Assembly: GCA_900317055.1 (NCBI GenBank)
Contig: ONFF01000011.1
Location: forward strand, 18,062-82,061
Length of the DNA stretch: 64,000 bases
Direction of reading: 5' to 3'
Source of the DNA: an uncultured Bacteroidales bacterium
GTDB taxonomy: Bacteria > Bacteroidota > Bacteroidia > Bacteroidales > F082
Of the stretch, positions 35,471-44,203 are shown in pieces; within the stretch, counting starts at the first letter, position 1, and each line of letters opens with the position of its first letter. A model generated the notes under the pieces. The model saw only the letters and a program-made list of their open reading frames with translations, ran no database searches and had not been told where the DNA came from. A program made the position numbers and the translations under genes.

Positions 35471-36731
35471 CTTCAGTAGTTTCTGTAAGTGCTTGTATCT
35501 CTTGTTCTTTATTCATTTCTTCGTCTTCCATGCTTCGCGTAACGCTCAATATCATGCCCAAGATGAGTCCCGTAGCCATCAACGAGGTACCGCCCATACT
35601 CACCATAGGTAGTGGCTGTCCCGTGACCGGAAGCAATCCTATGGAAACTCCCATGTTAATCATCGCCTGCAAGATAACCAGGAAGCCTAATCCGAAGGCC
35701 ATCAGAGCACCAAAGCTGAGCGGACGCTTGATGACGATGCGCAGCACCCTAGTGAAGAGAATCACATAGAGCAACAACACGACAATACCACCAATGAGCC
35801 CATATTCCTCTACAATGATGGCATAGATAAAGTCGGAATATGGGTGTGGCAAGAAGTTACGCTGTTCACTCTTTCCAGGCCCTTTGCCAAAGACCGAACT
35901 CGAAGCCACGGCAATGTCAGCGTAGGTGCGTTGCAAGTGCTTGTCATCAAAAGGATCGACTTTCTCCTTGTCCTCTCCCATCGACTTCAGGCGGTTGGTC
36001 CAAGTCTGGATTCGGTTCTGCTTTGCCTTGTATTCAACACTCACCTCACCCTTGGCCAAGGCTTCCTGCTGAGCCTTCACGCCACGATTGTTCAGGATGC
36101 TGGTCTTGGCAGCATCGAAGCCCAAATAAGCGGCCATGCCGACAATACAAATCCCGATAAGTGCCAAGATGTGGAGAATCTTTACCCTACCGATGAAAAG
36201 CAGTACGAGGCATACCGCTATCAAAATGACAGCAGTAGAAAGGTTTTCGGAGAAAATCAAGGCAGCCGTCAACAGGATGGGCGCGGCTAATTTAATCAGG
36301 AAGTCTTTGAAAAGATAAACCGAGCCTTCCATCATGATGATTTGACGCGACAAATAGGTGATAAGGATGATTTTGGCCATCTCACTGGGCTGGAACGAAA
36401 AACCACCAAGGTTGATGGAACGGCTGGCATCGTTGATGTTGCGGCCGAACACCAAAGTGTAGAGCAACAAGGCCAAACTGGGAATCATCAGCAACAAGGC
36501 AAGCTTCGCATAGCGCTTATAGTTGATTCGCGAGGCACCAATCATCATCAGTATGCCAAAAACCAGCATACCCAGATGCTTCATCATCAGGCGACCCGTG
36601 TTGCCATCGTATTTTGAGACTGCCAAGACGCTGGTGGCACTATACACCACAATCAGCGAGATGATGCTCAAAATCAAGGCGACAATCCAAATCACCTTGT
36701 CACCCTTCATTATTTTATTGATGACGTTCAT
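35442..36731 (-). CDS. ftsW: Septal peptidoglycan polymerase FtsW (SEDS family)
   Basis: The 429-residue polytopic protein shows the SEDS pattern: an N-terminal IVALILSIISLIVVYSATS, LGGFSFQPSEMAKIILITYLSRQI with the functional Pro-Ser-Glu region, a long extracytoplasmic loop, and the late GKSEQRNFLPHPYSDFIYAIIVEEYGLIGG and LLPVTGQPLPMVSMGGTSL motifs. It polymerises lipid II together with FtsI. It is translationally overlapped with the truncated murD (17 nt) upstream and murG downstream. Confidence 0.95.
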   Translation of the reverse strand: MNVINKIMKGDKVIWIVALILSIISLIVVYSATSVLAVSKYDGNTGRLMMKHLGMLVFGILMMIGASRINYKRYAKLALLLMIPSLALLLYTLVFGRNINDASRSINLGGFSFQPSEMAKIILITYLSRQIIMMEGSVYLFKDFLIKLAAPILLTAALIFSENLSTAVILIAVCLVLLFIGRVKILHILALIGICIVGMAAYLGFDAAKTSILNNRGVKAQQEALAKGEVSVEYKAKQNRIQTWTNRLKSMGEDKEKVDPFDDKHLQRTYADIAVASSSVFGKGPGKSEQRNFLPHPYSDFIYAIIVEEYGLIGGIVVLLLYVILFTRVLRIVIKRPLSFGALMAFGLGFLVILQAMINMGVSIGLLPVTGQPLPMVSMGGTSLMATGLILGMILSVTRSMEDEEMNKEQEIQALTETTEDEREPESRD

Positions 36732-37278
36732 GTTCCATTCTCCTTACGGTTTCAGTGAATTGGTTGCCGCGTTCGGTGTAAGTCTCCCCTGTCGCCGATT
36801 TGCAGGCAGGCGAAAACAGCACAATATCGTTGTCCTGGGCGAGCAATGAAGCCAAATTGACTGCTTCATCGATGCTCTCAACTTCAAACAAATCCGTTAT
36901 GTCTTTATGAAAAGCCTTCTTCAACTTGGCATTGCCCTCACCAACACAAACCATGGCTCTCACCTTTTGCTTCACGACCTTTTTCAAGTCCTTGAAATCA
37001 GCCATACAGTCGTCACCACCCGCGATCCAAACGACAGGCTTGACGATGTTCTGGAAGGTGAACCAAGTGGCGTTGACATTTTCGGCACGCGAATCGTCGT
37101 AATACATCACACCGTCAACAGTGGCAATATACTCCTGACGATGGTCAACAGTATTCAAGTCACTGAGGCTCAGTTTGATGCTCTCCTTCCTGATTTGCAA
37201 AACCTTTGACGATATGCCGTCTACCATAGTGGTGGGACATTTTAATCTGGTGTTGGTTAATTCTTCGTAGTATGTCAT
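36715..37278 (-). CDS. murD: Truncated MurD: only the C-terminal Mur-ligase domain remains
   Basis: The protein has 187 residues against about 440 for a normal MurD. Residues 45-182 align by eye with the C-terminal Mur ligase domain: HRQEYIATVDGVMYYDDSRAEN, PVVWIAGGDD, KVRAMVCVGE, and IVLFSPACKSATGETYTERG. The UDP-MurNAc-binding and ATP-binding domains are absent, and only ~110 bp separate this ORF from mraY. An in-frame TAA at 37302-37300 excludes an upstream extension. Residues that in active MurD read DSKATN and SPACASFD...F..RG are DSRAEN and SPACKSATGE here, so key D-Glu/phosphate contacts look lost. The frame is intact, in operon position, and overlaps ftsW by 17 nt, so it is probably still translated. 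It is either a relic or a repurposed domain. A complete MurD would have to be elsewhere. Confidence 0.8.
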   Translation of the reverse strand: MTYYEELTNTRLKCPTTMVDGISSKVLQIRKESIKLSLSDLNTVDHRQEYIATVDGVMYYDDSRAENVNATWFTFQNIVKPVVWIAGGDDCMADFKDLKKVVKQKVRAMVCVGEGNAKLKKAFHKDITDLFEVESIDEAVNLASLLAQDNDIVLFSPACKSATGETYTERGNQFTETVRRMEHERHQ

Positions 37279-37283
37279 TTTCG

Positions 37284-37336
37284 GTTTAGAGTTTAGAGTT
37301 TAGAGTTCAGAGTTTAGAGTCAGTTGAGAGTTTAGA
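37284..37336. repeat. Heptamer tandem repeat (GTTTAGA)n upstream of truncated murD
   Basis: Exact GTTTAGA units at 37284-37290, 37291-37297, 37298-37304, 37312-37318 and 37330-37336 alternate with GTTCAGA and a diverged spacer. The array sits where the missing murD N-terminal region would be expected and is followed by an A/T repeat built from GAATTTTGAATC up to the mraY stop codon. Confidence 0.7.
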
Positions 37337-37390
37337 GTTGTTTAGTAAAATAGTGCGATCCTTGAATTTTGAATCTTTGAATTTTGTAAT

Positions 37391-38668
37391 CTATCTGATT
37401 TTAAATGTAAGAAGCGTGAATGCAGCCAGCAAGATGGTGACAATCCAGAATCGAATGGTAATCTTCACCTCATGATGGACGGTATTGAATCCTTCTCCAC
37501 GCCCCTTGAAGGTGACGGTGGAGTTGGGCCAAGCTTTCTTGAAGTCACTATAGCTGGTGCGGAAGTGGTCATGCAAAGGACCTTTCTTCCAAATGCGGTG
37601 CTTCTTGCCCGTCTTGACAAAGCGCTTCACATCCAAATCAGAAAGAATCTCAAACAGGAACACGCCGCAAAGCAAAGGCAACAACAACTCTTTGTGCATG
37701 ATGATAGCCGACACCGCGATGATGCCTCCAATGGTCAGGCTACCCGTGTCGCCCATGAAAATCTGCGCTGGGAAAGAATTGAACCACAAGAAGCCGACAA
37801 GGGCACCTACAAATGCAGCCATAAACACGACAAGTTCCTCGCTTCCTGGGATATACATCACATCGAAGTGGCTAGCCGTAACCGCATTACTGGAGATATA
37901 AGCCAAAATGACCAATGTAATTCCTATGATGGCCGAATTGCCCGAAGCCATACCATCCATACCATCGTTGAGATTGGAGCCGTTGCTGACAGCAGCCACG
38001 ACAAAGACAGTAAGCAGCACAAAGAAAATCCAAGCAAGGTTGTACATCCACTTGGGACCAGCCCACTTGAACAAGTCGGCATAATTGAGGTTGTGGTTTT
38101 TCAGGAACGGAATGGTGGTCTTTGTCGACTTCACATCGGGACTCTTCACTACAATTTCCTTGTTGTCTTCAATCTTCAACTGTACGGTCTCATTGATTTG
38201 CACCGCAGGGCTGAAACGCAAGGTCAGGCCTACAAGGAGACCAAGCAAGATTTGTCCGCCCAATTTCACCGCTGGCTTCAGTCCGTCTTTCTTGCCTCTA
38301 AAGGTCTTCACAAAGTCGTCGGCAAAACCTAAGACTCCTAAAATCAATGTAGTGGCAATCATCAAGAGCGTGTAAACACTATGGAGTTTGCACACCAAAA
38401 GTACAGGAATCAAAATGGCGGCAATAATGATGACACCACCCATGGTGGGCACACCGACTTTCTTCGTGTTGTACGGATCGATGGACTCGTCACGCTGGGT
38501 CTCAACGATTTTCTTTCGTTTCAACATCTTAATGAACCAGTTGCCGAACCAGACGGCCACCACTAATGCGAAAATGATGGCGACGGCAGCACGGAAAGTG
38601 ACATAGTTGAACACACCCGCACCCGGAAAATCGCATTGTTGTAGATAATTGAACAGATAGTACAACAT
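37391..38668 (-). CDS. mraY: Phospho-N-acetylmuramoyl-pentapeptide transferase MraY
   Basis: The 425-residue polytopic enzyme has the catalytic loops KKVGVPTMGGVIIIAAIL, LGFADDFVKT (Asp-Asp), SNGSNLNDGMDGMASG and FMGDTGSLTIGG, and the His-rich KKHRIWKKGPLHDHFR. It makes lipid I from UDP-MurNAc-pentapeptide and undecaprenyl phosphate. The extra periplasmic segment between about 135 and 205 (QINETVQLKIEDNKEIVVKS...) is a lineage-typical insertion I associate with Bacteroidetes MraY. It starts 3 nt after murE. Confidence 0.95.
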   Translation of the reverse strand: MLYYLFNYLQQCDFPGAGVFNYVTFRAAVAIIFALVVAVWFGNWFIKMLKRKKIVETQRDESIDPYNTKKVGVPTMGGVIIIAAILIPVLLVCKLHSVYTLLMIATTLILGVLGFADDFVKTFRGKKDGLKPAVKLGGQILLGLLVGLTLRFSPAVQINETVQLKIEDNKEIVVKSPDVKSTKTTIPFLKNHNLNYADLFKWAGPKWMYNLAWIFFVLLTVFVVAAVSNGSNLNDGMDGMASGNSAIIGITLVILAYISSNAVTASHFDVMYIPGSEELVVFMAAFVGALVGFLWFNSFPAQIFMGDTGSLTIGGIIAVSAIIMHKELLLPLLCGVFLFEILSDLDVKRFVKTGKKHRIWKKGPLHDHFRTSYSDFKKAWPNSTVTFKGRGEGFNTVHHEVKITIRFWIVTILLAAFTLLTFKIR

Positions 38669-38671
38669 GGC

Positions 38672-40129
38672 TTATGCCTCCTTCAATGCTTCCGACAGCA
38701 CTTCCTTGTCGTCGAAATGGTTCTTTACTCCGTTGATTTCCTGATAGTTTTCATGGCCTTTACCCGCCAAAAGGATGATGTCGCCTCGTTTGGCCAAGGC
38801 CACAGCAGTGCGAATAGCCTCGCGACGGTTGGTGATGCTCAACACTTTACCTCTGTCCTCATCGGCCACACCAGCTTTCATCTGACGAATTATTTCGTCA
38901 GGGTCTTCGTTGCGAGGATTGTCGCTGGTGAGGATGACGCGGTCGCTGAGCTTCACAGCGACGGCAGCCATCTCGGGACGCTTTGTAGTGTCACGGTTGC
39001 CGCCACAGCCCACCACGGTGATGAGCGTTTCCTTGTGGCAACGCACCTCATTGATGGTCACCAACACATTCTCCAATGCGTCAGGCGTGTGGGCATAGTC
39101 GACGATACCGACAATACCTTGCTCAGAATGCACCATGTCGAAACGACCGTTAGCACCACACAACTTGCTGATTTCGACCAGCAGCTCATCCTTATTGAAT
39201 CCCAAAGCCGTAGCCGCACCATAGATGGCCAAAAGATTGCTCGCATTGAAACCACCGACGAGTTGAGTAAACATCTCTGTGCCGTTTACCTTGAGCAACA
39301 TACCATCGAAATGGCTCTCCATGATGACACCCTTGAAGTCGGCATCGTGTTTCAAGGCATAGCTTAACTTGCGAGCCCGCGTGTTTTGCAGCATGAACGC
39401 ACCGTTTTTGTCGTCCAAGTTGGTCAAGGCGAATGCGGACTGCGGCAAACCGTCGAAGAACTTCTTCTTGGCGTTGCGATAGTTGGCCATGGTCTTGTGG
39501 TAATCCAAGTGGTCATGCGTCAAGTTGGTGAAGATGCCACCAGCGAAATGCAATCCTGCGATGCGGTCTTGCGCAACACTGTGGGAGCTCACCTCCATAA
39601 AAGCGAATTCACAGCCCTTGTCAACCATCTGCTGCAACAAGGTGTTCAGCTCGATAGGATCAGGAGTCGTGTGCGTTGAAGGAACGACCTCACGGTTGAC
39701 AATGTTCTCAATCGTCGAGAGCAAACCGCAACTATAGCCCGCTTCAGTGAAAAGCCTATATAATAAGGTGGCGATGGTGGTCTTGCCGTTGGTACCTGTC
39801 ACGCCCACCAACTTCAGTTTCTCCGATGGATTGCCGAAGAAATTGGAGGCACCGACGCCCAACACATAAGCCGAGTTGTCCACCTTTACATAGGTGACAT
39901 TTTCTGTTTTCTTGCGGGGCAGTTTCTCACACACAATCACCGAAGCACCCTTTTCGATGGCACCATCGATGTAATCATGTCCGTCAACCTGCGTGCCTTT
40001 GACCGCAAAAAACAAGGTGCCTTGACTAACCTTACGGGAATCGAAAGTGATGTCGACAACATCAACATCTTTCTCTCCAACGATTTCCAAAAGGTTGCAA
40101 TTCGTCAATATGTCTTTGAGTTTCATCAT
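38672..40129 (-). CDS. murE: UDP-MurNAc-L-Ala-D-Glu:meso-diaminopimelate ligase MurE
   Basis: The 485-residue protein has the Rossmann-like domain with FDSRKVSQGTLFFAVKGTQVDGHDYI, the P-loop VGVTGTNGKTTIATLLYRLF, HTTPDPIELN, NLTHDHLDYH and the C-terminal DYAHTPDALENVL. TSDNPRNEDPDEII contains the DNPR motif of the meso-DAP-adding enzymes. The start may be either of two adjacent ATGs (40129 or 40126); both overlap the ftsI stop codon. murF is not in the cluster, as is usual for the phylum. Confidence 0.95.
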   Translation of the reverse strand: MMKLKDILTNCNLLEIVGEKDVDVVDITFDSRKVSQGTLFFAVKGTQVDGHDYIDGAIEKGASVIVCEKLPRKKTENVTYVKVDNSAYVLGVGASNFFGNPSEKLKLVGVTGTNGKTTIATLLYRLFTEAGYSCGLLSTIENIVNREVVPSTHTTPDPIELNTLLQQMVDKGCEFAFMEVSSHSVAQDRIAGLHFAGGIFTNLTHDHLDYHKTMANYRNAKKKFFDGLPQSAFALTNLDDKNGAFMLQNTRARKLSYALKHDADFKGVIMESHFDGMLLKVNGTEMFTQLVGGFNASNLLAIYGAATALGFNKDELLVEISKLCGANGRFDMVHSEQGIVGIVDYAHTPDALENVLVTINEVRCHKETLITVVGCGGNRDTTKRPEMAAVAVKLSDRVILTSDNPRNEDPDEIIRQMKAGVADEDRGKVLSITNRREAIRTAVALAKRGDIILLAGKGHENYQEINGVKNHFDDKEVLSEALKEA

Positions 40130-42279
40130 TTTTCAAGTTTTAAGTGCATTGTGCTATTGGCTTTGACGGTATCGCCTGCATGCAACGACTGTTCCTTGAC
40201 GATACCTTGACCCGTGAATTCAGTGCCGATGCCCATGTTCTCAAGGAGATAAACGGCATCGGTGATATCCATGCCAACAACATTGGGCACAACATTGTTG
40301 GTAAGTTGGGCTTCACGCATAGTGATTTGTCCACTCTCGTTACTCTCCACCGTCACCCAGTCGCCGTTGATGGCATAGTCACTGTAGTTTCTGGCAATGC
40401 CTTTAAGGTACTGCGACTCCTTGTCGTGACGCACAATGACAGGTCCCTTAGCTTTATCCGCTTTCATCACGACGCTGTCATCTTCCATGATTCCGATACG
40501 CGTGGCATACACCTTTTCGGCAATCTCCCTGAAACCTGGTGCCGAAACGCCACCAGCAGCCCATTTGGCGCCACGGGCGCGGCTCACCATGATGATGCAA
40601 CTGTAGCGCGGCTTGTCGGTGGGGAAATAGCCTACAAAAGTGGTGTTGTACAACTTTCTGCCAATGCCTGGTTCGTGGTAAGCATAGCCTTGAACCTTGT
40701 CGTAATACTGTGCAGTACCAGTCTTGCCTGCAACACCCACAACACAACCAGCAAACTGACGCTTGGCCGTGCCTCTAATCACCACACCTTCCAGCATGGT
40801 CTGTATTTTCTCTATGGCCTCTGGTGAAGCAATATGCTCATTGAGCACGATGGGATCAAATTTCTCCACGGTTTGTTCGCCACGACGGATCTCAGTGACG
40901 AATTGAGGCTTCATCATGCGACCTCCATTGGCGATGGCATTATAAAGCATCAAGAGTTGCATCGGTGTGACATTCACTTCGTATCCGATGGACATCCATG
41001 GCAAGGACACATTCGACCAAAGCTTGCGGCCATCCTTAGTCTTGTCATTCGGGTGCTTGATGACAGGCTGAGCCTCTCCCGTGATGCCCGTACCGATTTT
41101 CTTGTTCAGGCCCAAAGCATACAGACCATCGACATATCTATCGGGATGCGCGGCAAAGTTTTTGGTGACCAACACCGCAGTGCCTTTGTTCGATGACTGT
41201 TCAATGACCTCTTGAACGGTGCAGATGCCACCTTTGGCAAAACTATGGTCATCCTTCATCGTGCGATTCGAGAACTTGATGGGGCCCGTGCCGATGTTCA
41301 CCTTATCGCTGAGGCTCATGTTTTCGTTGTTGTTGAGCAGCACGACCATCGAAGCAATCTTGAATACTGATCCCGGCTCGTAGCGCTCAGTCAAAGCCAC
41401 ATTGTACAGCTCCTCATATTTACCCGTCTCATGGTTGAGGCTCAAGTTGGCCAAGGCTTTGACATAACCCGTCTCCACATCCATCAGGATGGCACAACCT
41501 TGTTCAGCCTTGTTGACGGTCAAAGTGTTGTTGAGCGCACTCTCCACAATATCCTGCAACTTGATGTCGAAGGTAGTGATGACATCGTCGCCGTTTTGTG
41601 CATCGGTGTTGTCTTCTGAGTCGACGGGAATCCAACCTCCATGGTGAATCCTGCGCACCAATTGTCTGCCATTTTGCCCTCTTAGGTAGTCATTGTAAGC
41701 GCCCTCAAGACCGAAAAAGTAGCCCTTCTTCTCGTTGGCCATGCCAAGCATAAGGCTAGCCAAATTCTTGTAGGGGTGTTCACGCCTAATCTTCTTTTCA
41801 ACGATGATGCCACCTTTGTAGATGCCACGGTTGAAGATGACAAAGCTCTGCATCTTGCGCAGTTCCGCTTGGGTGATGTTCAGTGCTATCTTGTAGTGGC
41901 GGTTCTTTTTGGCCTTGCCTTCGGCAAAGAAAGCCTTCCATTGGGCAGCATTACGCTTGGGAAGCAACTCTGCCATCTGTACGCAAAGCGAATCGATGTT
42001 TTCGGCCAAAACAACCGAGTCAACTGCCTTGTAATCGAAAAAGACATCATAGAGCGGGATGGTGGTTGCCATCAGTTGCCCGTCTGAAGAAAAGATGTTA
42101 CCGCGTGACGCTTCCAAAGTGTCGACACGGTATTCACGCTGCTCGGCGAGTTTCACCAGTTCCTTATTGTCCTTGGTCTGCACCACGATGATCTTCGCGA
42201 TGATGGCGATGCCAAAGACGAGGACGAGGAAATAAACCAGGTAGGTCTTCCAAAGCGTATCGGTTTTCGGATCAATCAT
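40126..42279 (-). CDS. ftsI: Septal transpeptidase FtsI (class B PBP) with PASTA domain
   Basis: The 717-residue protein has an N-terminal membrane helix (about 11-33), a PBP dimerisation domain (RVDTLEASRGNIFSSDGQLMA...) and a transpeptidase domain with Ser304-x-x-Lys307 in EPGSVFKIAS, Ser-Ser-Asn at about 362-364 and Lys-Thr-Gly at about 519-521. A C-terminal PASTA domain follows (about 655-717: NVVPNVVGMDITDAVYLLENMGI). It cross-links septal peptidoglycan in the periplasm together with FtsW. Its ATG overlaps the ftsL stop (ATGA). Confidence 0.95.
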   Translation of the reverse strand: MIDPKTDTLWKTYLVYFLVLVFGIAIIAKIIVVQTKDNKELVKLAEQREYRVDTLEASRGNIFSSDGQLMATTIPLYDVFFDYKAVDSVVLAENIDSLCVQMAELLPKRNAAQWKAFFAEGKAKKNRHYKIALNITQAELRKMQSFVIFNRGIYKGGIIVEKKIRREHPYKNLASLMLGMANEKKGYFFGLEGAYNDYLRGQNGRQLVRRIHHGGWIPVDSEDNTDAQNGDDVITTFDIKLQDIVESALNNTLTVNKAEQGCAILMDVETGYVKALANLSLNHETGKYEELYNVALTERYEPGSVFKIASMVVLLNNNENMSLSDKVNIGTGPIKFSNRTMKDDHSFAKGGICTVQEVIEQSSNKGTAVLVTKNFAAHPDRYVDGLYALGLNKKIGTGITGEAQPVIKHPNDKTKDGRKLWSNVSLPWMSIGYEVNVTPMQLLMLYNAIANGGRMMKPQFVTEIRRGEQTVEKFDPIVLNEHIASPEAIEKIQTMLEGVVIRGTAKRQFAGCVVGVAGKTGTAQYYDKVQGYAYHEPGIGRKLYNTTFVGYFPTDKPRYSCIIMVSRARGAKWAAGGVSAPGFREIAEKVYATRIGIMEDDSVVMKADKAKGPVIVRHDKESQYLKGIARNYSDYAINGDWVTVESNESGQITMREAQLTNNVVPNVVGMDITDAVYLLENMGIGTEFTGQGIVKEQSLHAGDTVKANSTMHLKLEK

Positions 42280-42644
42280 GGCTCCTCTTTCTTTTCGGGT
42301 TCGACATTCATGTTGATGCGCTTCAGAGGCTCGGTGGCTTCCTTCAGCCCTGTGCCTTGCAGTCTTTTGACCAGCACCGATTGTTTTGAGGCCTCCATAA
42401 TGGCTGACTTCACCTGTATGTATTCCACCTGCAAATCGTTGAGGTGCTTGTTGGCCTTGACCAGCTCGCGGTTCTTCTCCTCGGCGATATAGGTATTGGT
42501 GATGATGACCATCAACAAGATGGTGACATACGCAAGGAAGAGAAACTGCTTGGTGAATTTCTCCCTTACGAGGAAAGTGCCGCCCAGGACCGACATCACT
42601 CTCTTACTGCTCTTCTTTTTCTTTGTCTCTTTCTGTTCTTTCAT
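42276..42644 (-). CDS. ftsL: FtsL-like cell division protein
   Basis: The 122-residue protein has a Lys-rich cytoplasmic N-terminus (KEQKETKKKKSSKRV), one membrane helix (FLFLAYVTILLMVIITNTYIA) and a periplasmic coiled coil (EEKNRELVKANKHLNDLQVEYIQVKSAIMEASKQ). The size, topology and position between rsmH and ftsI identify it as the FtsL equivalent, though sequence conservation is low. It begins 4 nt after rsmH. Confidence 0.85.
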   Translation of the reverse strand: MKEQKETKKKKSSKRVMSVLGGTFLVREKFTKQFLFLAYVTILLMVIITNTYIAEEKNRELVKANKHLNDLQVEYIQVKSAIMEASKQSVLVKRLQGTGLKEATEPLKRINMNVEPEKKEEP

Positions 42645-42648
42645 GTCG

Positions 42649-43545
42649 TTATTTCCTTTCCGCGATTCTGAGTTTGGCGCTGCGTGCCCGGTTGTTGTTT
42701 TCCATCTCCTCGTCGGAGGGAACGATGGGTTTGCGCGTAATAATAGTATAAGGTGTCAACAGGTTGCCATAGAAGTCTTTTTCCTCCTTGCCTTCGGCAT
42801 TGCCGGTCTTCATGAAGTTCTTCACAAGACGGTCTTCCAACGAATGGTACGACATCACCACAAGACGGCCACCCTGCTTCAAAACATCTGGGCACTGTGT
42901 GAGGAAAGCACTGAGTGCTTCAAGCTCTTGGTTCACCTCAATGCGCAGGGCTTGGAAGAGTTGGGCGAGCACCTTGTTTTCCTTGCCGCGTGGGAGGCGA
43001 CGCTGCACCGCTGCTTTCAGTTGCTCTGTGGTCTCGATGGGCTCAGCCTCGCGTGCCATGATGATGTCGGAGGCCATGAGTTGAGGCTGTTGCATCTCAC
43101 CGTAGAGGCGAAAGATGCGCGTCAGGTCGGCATGGTCGTATGTGTTCACCACGGTGGCGGCGTCGTTGGGGGTCATCTGGCTCATGCGCATGTCCAAAGG
43201 ACCGTCGAAGCGGGTCGAGAAGCCTTTCTCAGGTGTGTCGAATTGGTGCGAAGAAACACCCAAGTCGGCGATGATACCATCGATCTGACGTCCGCCATTA
43301 TAGAGCTGGATAAAGTTCTTGAAATACTTGAAGTTTTGGGGAATGAAGGTGAAGCGCTCGTCGTCGAAGGCATTGGCTTCGGCATCCTCGTCCTGGTCGA
43401 AAGCATAGAGGTGACCCGTCGTCAACCTTTCAAGGATGGCGCGCGAATGGCCGCCACCGCCAAAGGTAACGTCGGCGTAGATGCCCTCGGGGTTGATGTT
43501 CAAGCCCTCGATGCACTCTTTCAACATGACCGGATCGTGATACAT
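42649..43545 (-). CDS. rsmH: 16S rRNA m4C1402 methyltransferase RsmH (MraW)
   Basis: The 298-residue protein has YHDPVMLKECIEGLNINPEGIYADVTFGGGGHSRAILERL with the SAM-binding motif, GIIADLGVSSHQFDTPEKGFSTRFDGPLDMRMSQ, and the C-terminal LVVMSYHSLEDRLVKNFM. It methylates N4 of C1402 in 16S rRNA. It follows mraZ by 11 nt, the canonical position. Confidence 0.95.
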   Translation of the reverse strand: MYHDPVMLKECIEGLNINPEGIYADVTFGGGGHSRAILERLTTGHLYAFDQDEDAEANAFDDERFTFIPQNFKYFKNFIQLYNGGRQIDGIIADLGVSSHQFDTPEKGFSTRFDGPLDMRMSQMTPNDAATVVNTYDHADLTRIFRLYGEMQQPQLMASDIIMAREAEPIETTEQLKAAVQRRLPRGKENKVLAQLFQALRIEVNQELEALSAFLTQCPDVLKQGGRLVVMSYHSLEDRLVKNFMKTGNAEGKEEKDFYGNLLTPYTIITRKPIVPSDEEMENNNRARSAKLRIAERK

Positions 43546-43556
43546 GTTTACCCTCC

Positions 43557-44006
43557 CTATTTGATGTTTTCGCCAAGCAGGTTGAAGAACTCCTCGTCGT
43601 CAAGCTCGTCGATGGACTGTTCGTAGAGGTTCTTGTCCCAGATTTCCATCTTCGTCGTGACCGAAGTGATGACAAGGTCTTTCACGAGCGCACCTTTTTC
43701 GATGAGGTCCTTGGGAATCTGCAGTCTGCCACTGCCGTCGAGTCGCACAAAGCGAGCTCCAGCATTGTATTTGCGCAACACCGCTTCCTGCTTCGCCTTG
43801 AATTGGCTGAATGCAGCACGCAGCTGATCTTGCACCTCGTCCCAGTCTTTTCTCGTGTAGAGTTCAAGGCAGGTGGCATGAAGTCCAGGACGAAGGACGA
43901 AGCCTTCCTCCACTTGACTTCCCAATTGCTCCTTGAATTCGCTAGGCACCAAAAGACGGCCTTTCGAATCCAATTTGCAGTTATAATGTCCTACCAAGTA
44001 ACTCAT
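43557..44006 (-). CDS. mraZ: Transcriptional regulator MraZ
   Basis: The 149-residue protein contains two AbrB-like MraZ domains: LVGHYNCKLDSKGRLLVPSEFKEQL near the N-terminus and KYNAGARFVRLDGSGRLQIPKDLIEKG in the second half, each with the DxxGR motif. It is the first gene of the dcw operon and represses it in studied bacteria by binding repeats upstream of its own gene. Three such repeats are present at 44043-44068, overlapping the promoter. Confidence 0.95.
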   Translation of the reverse strand: MSYLVGHYNCKLDSKGRLLVPSEFKEQLGSQVEEGFVLRPGLHATCLELYTRKDWDEVQDQLRAAFSQFKAKQEAVLRKYNAGARFVRLDGSGRLQIPKDLIEKGALVKDLVITSVTTKMEIWDKNLYEQSIDELDDEEFFNLLGENIK

Positions 44007-44033
44007 TGTCGTTTGTCATCAATTTTCCAGCTG

Positions 44034-44063
44034 CAAAGATATACACTTTTTCCCACTTACAAA
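44034..44063 (-). promoter_or_regulatory. dcw operon promoter (TTTG - 18 bp - TATCTTTG)
   Basis: On the minus strand TTTG (44063-44060) and TATCTTTG (44041-44034) are separated by 18 bp, close to the Bacteroidetes -33/-7 consensus. The -7 box ends 28 bp before the mraZ ATG. It is the only clear promoter ahead of the 13 tightly packed dcw genes. Confidence 0.75.
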
Positions 44064-44068
44064 CACTT
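44043..44068 (-). promoter_or_regulatory. MraZ operator: three AAGTGK repeats at 10-bp spacing
   Basis: Minus-strand AAGTGT (44068-44063), AAGTGG (44058-44053) and AAGTGT (44048-44043) repeat with an exact 10-bp period, one helical turn. They lie across the spacer and -33 box of the dcw promoter. Known MraZ sites are direct repeats with 10-bp periodicity (TGGGN in E. coli, AAAGTG-type in Mycoplasma). Confidence 0.75.
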
Positions 44069-44203
44069 TTCTACACAAATTCAATACAAGTTATCAACAA
44101 AATTTGTTCATAACTTTGTTTATATCTTGTTGAAATCTTGTTAATTTTTTAGAGTTCAAAGCAATATTTTTCAACAAAAACAATGGATTTCGGCTTTTTT
44201 TGT

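Noticed and set aside
42496-43626. 376-codon open frame antisense to rsmH/ftsL
   Set aside because: It overlaps well-identified division genes along its whole length and has low-complexity shadow composition.
44080-44110. TTATCAACA resembling a DnaA box upstream of mraZ/engB
   Set aside because: One mismatch to the consensus TTATNCACA, a single occurrence in a very A/T-rich region, and no dnaA or other origin-linked genes nearby.
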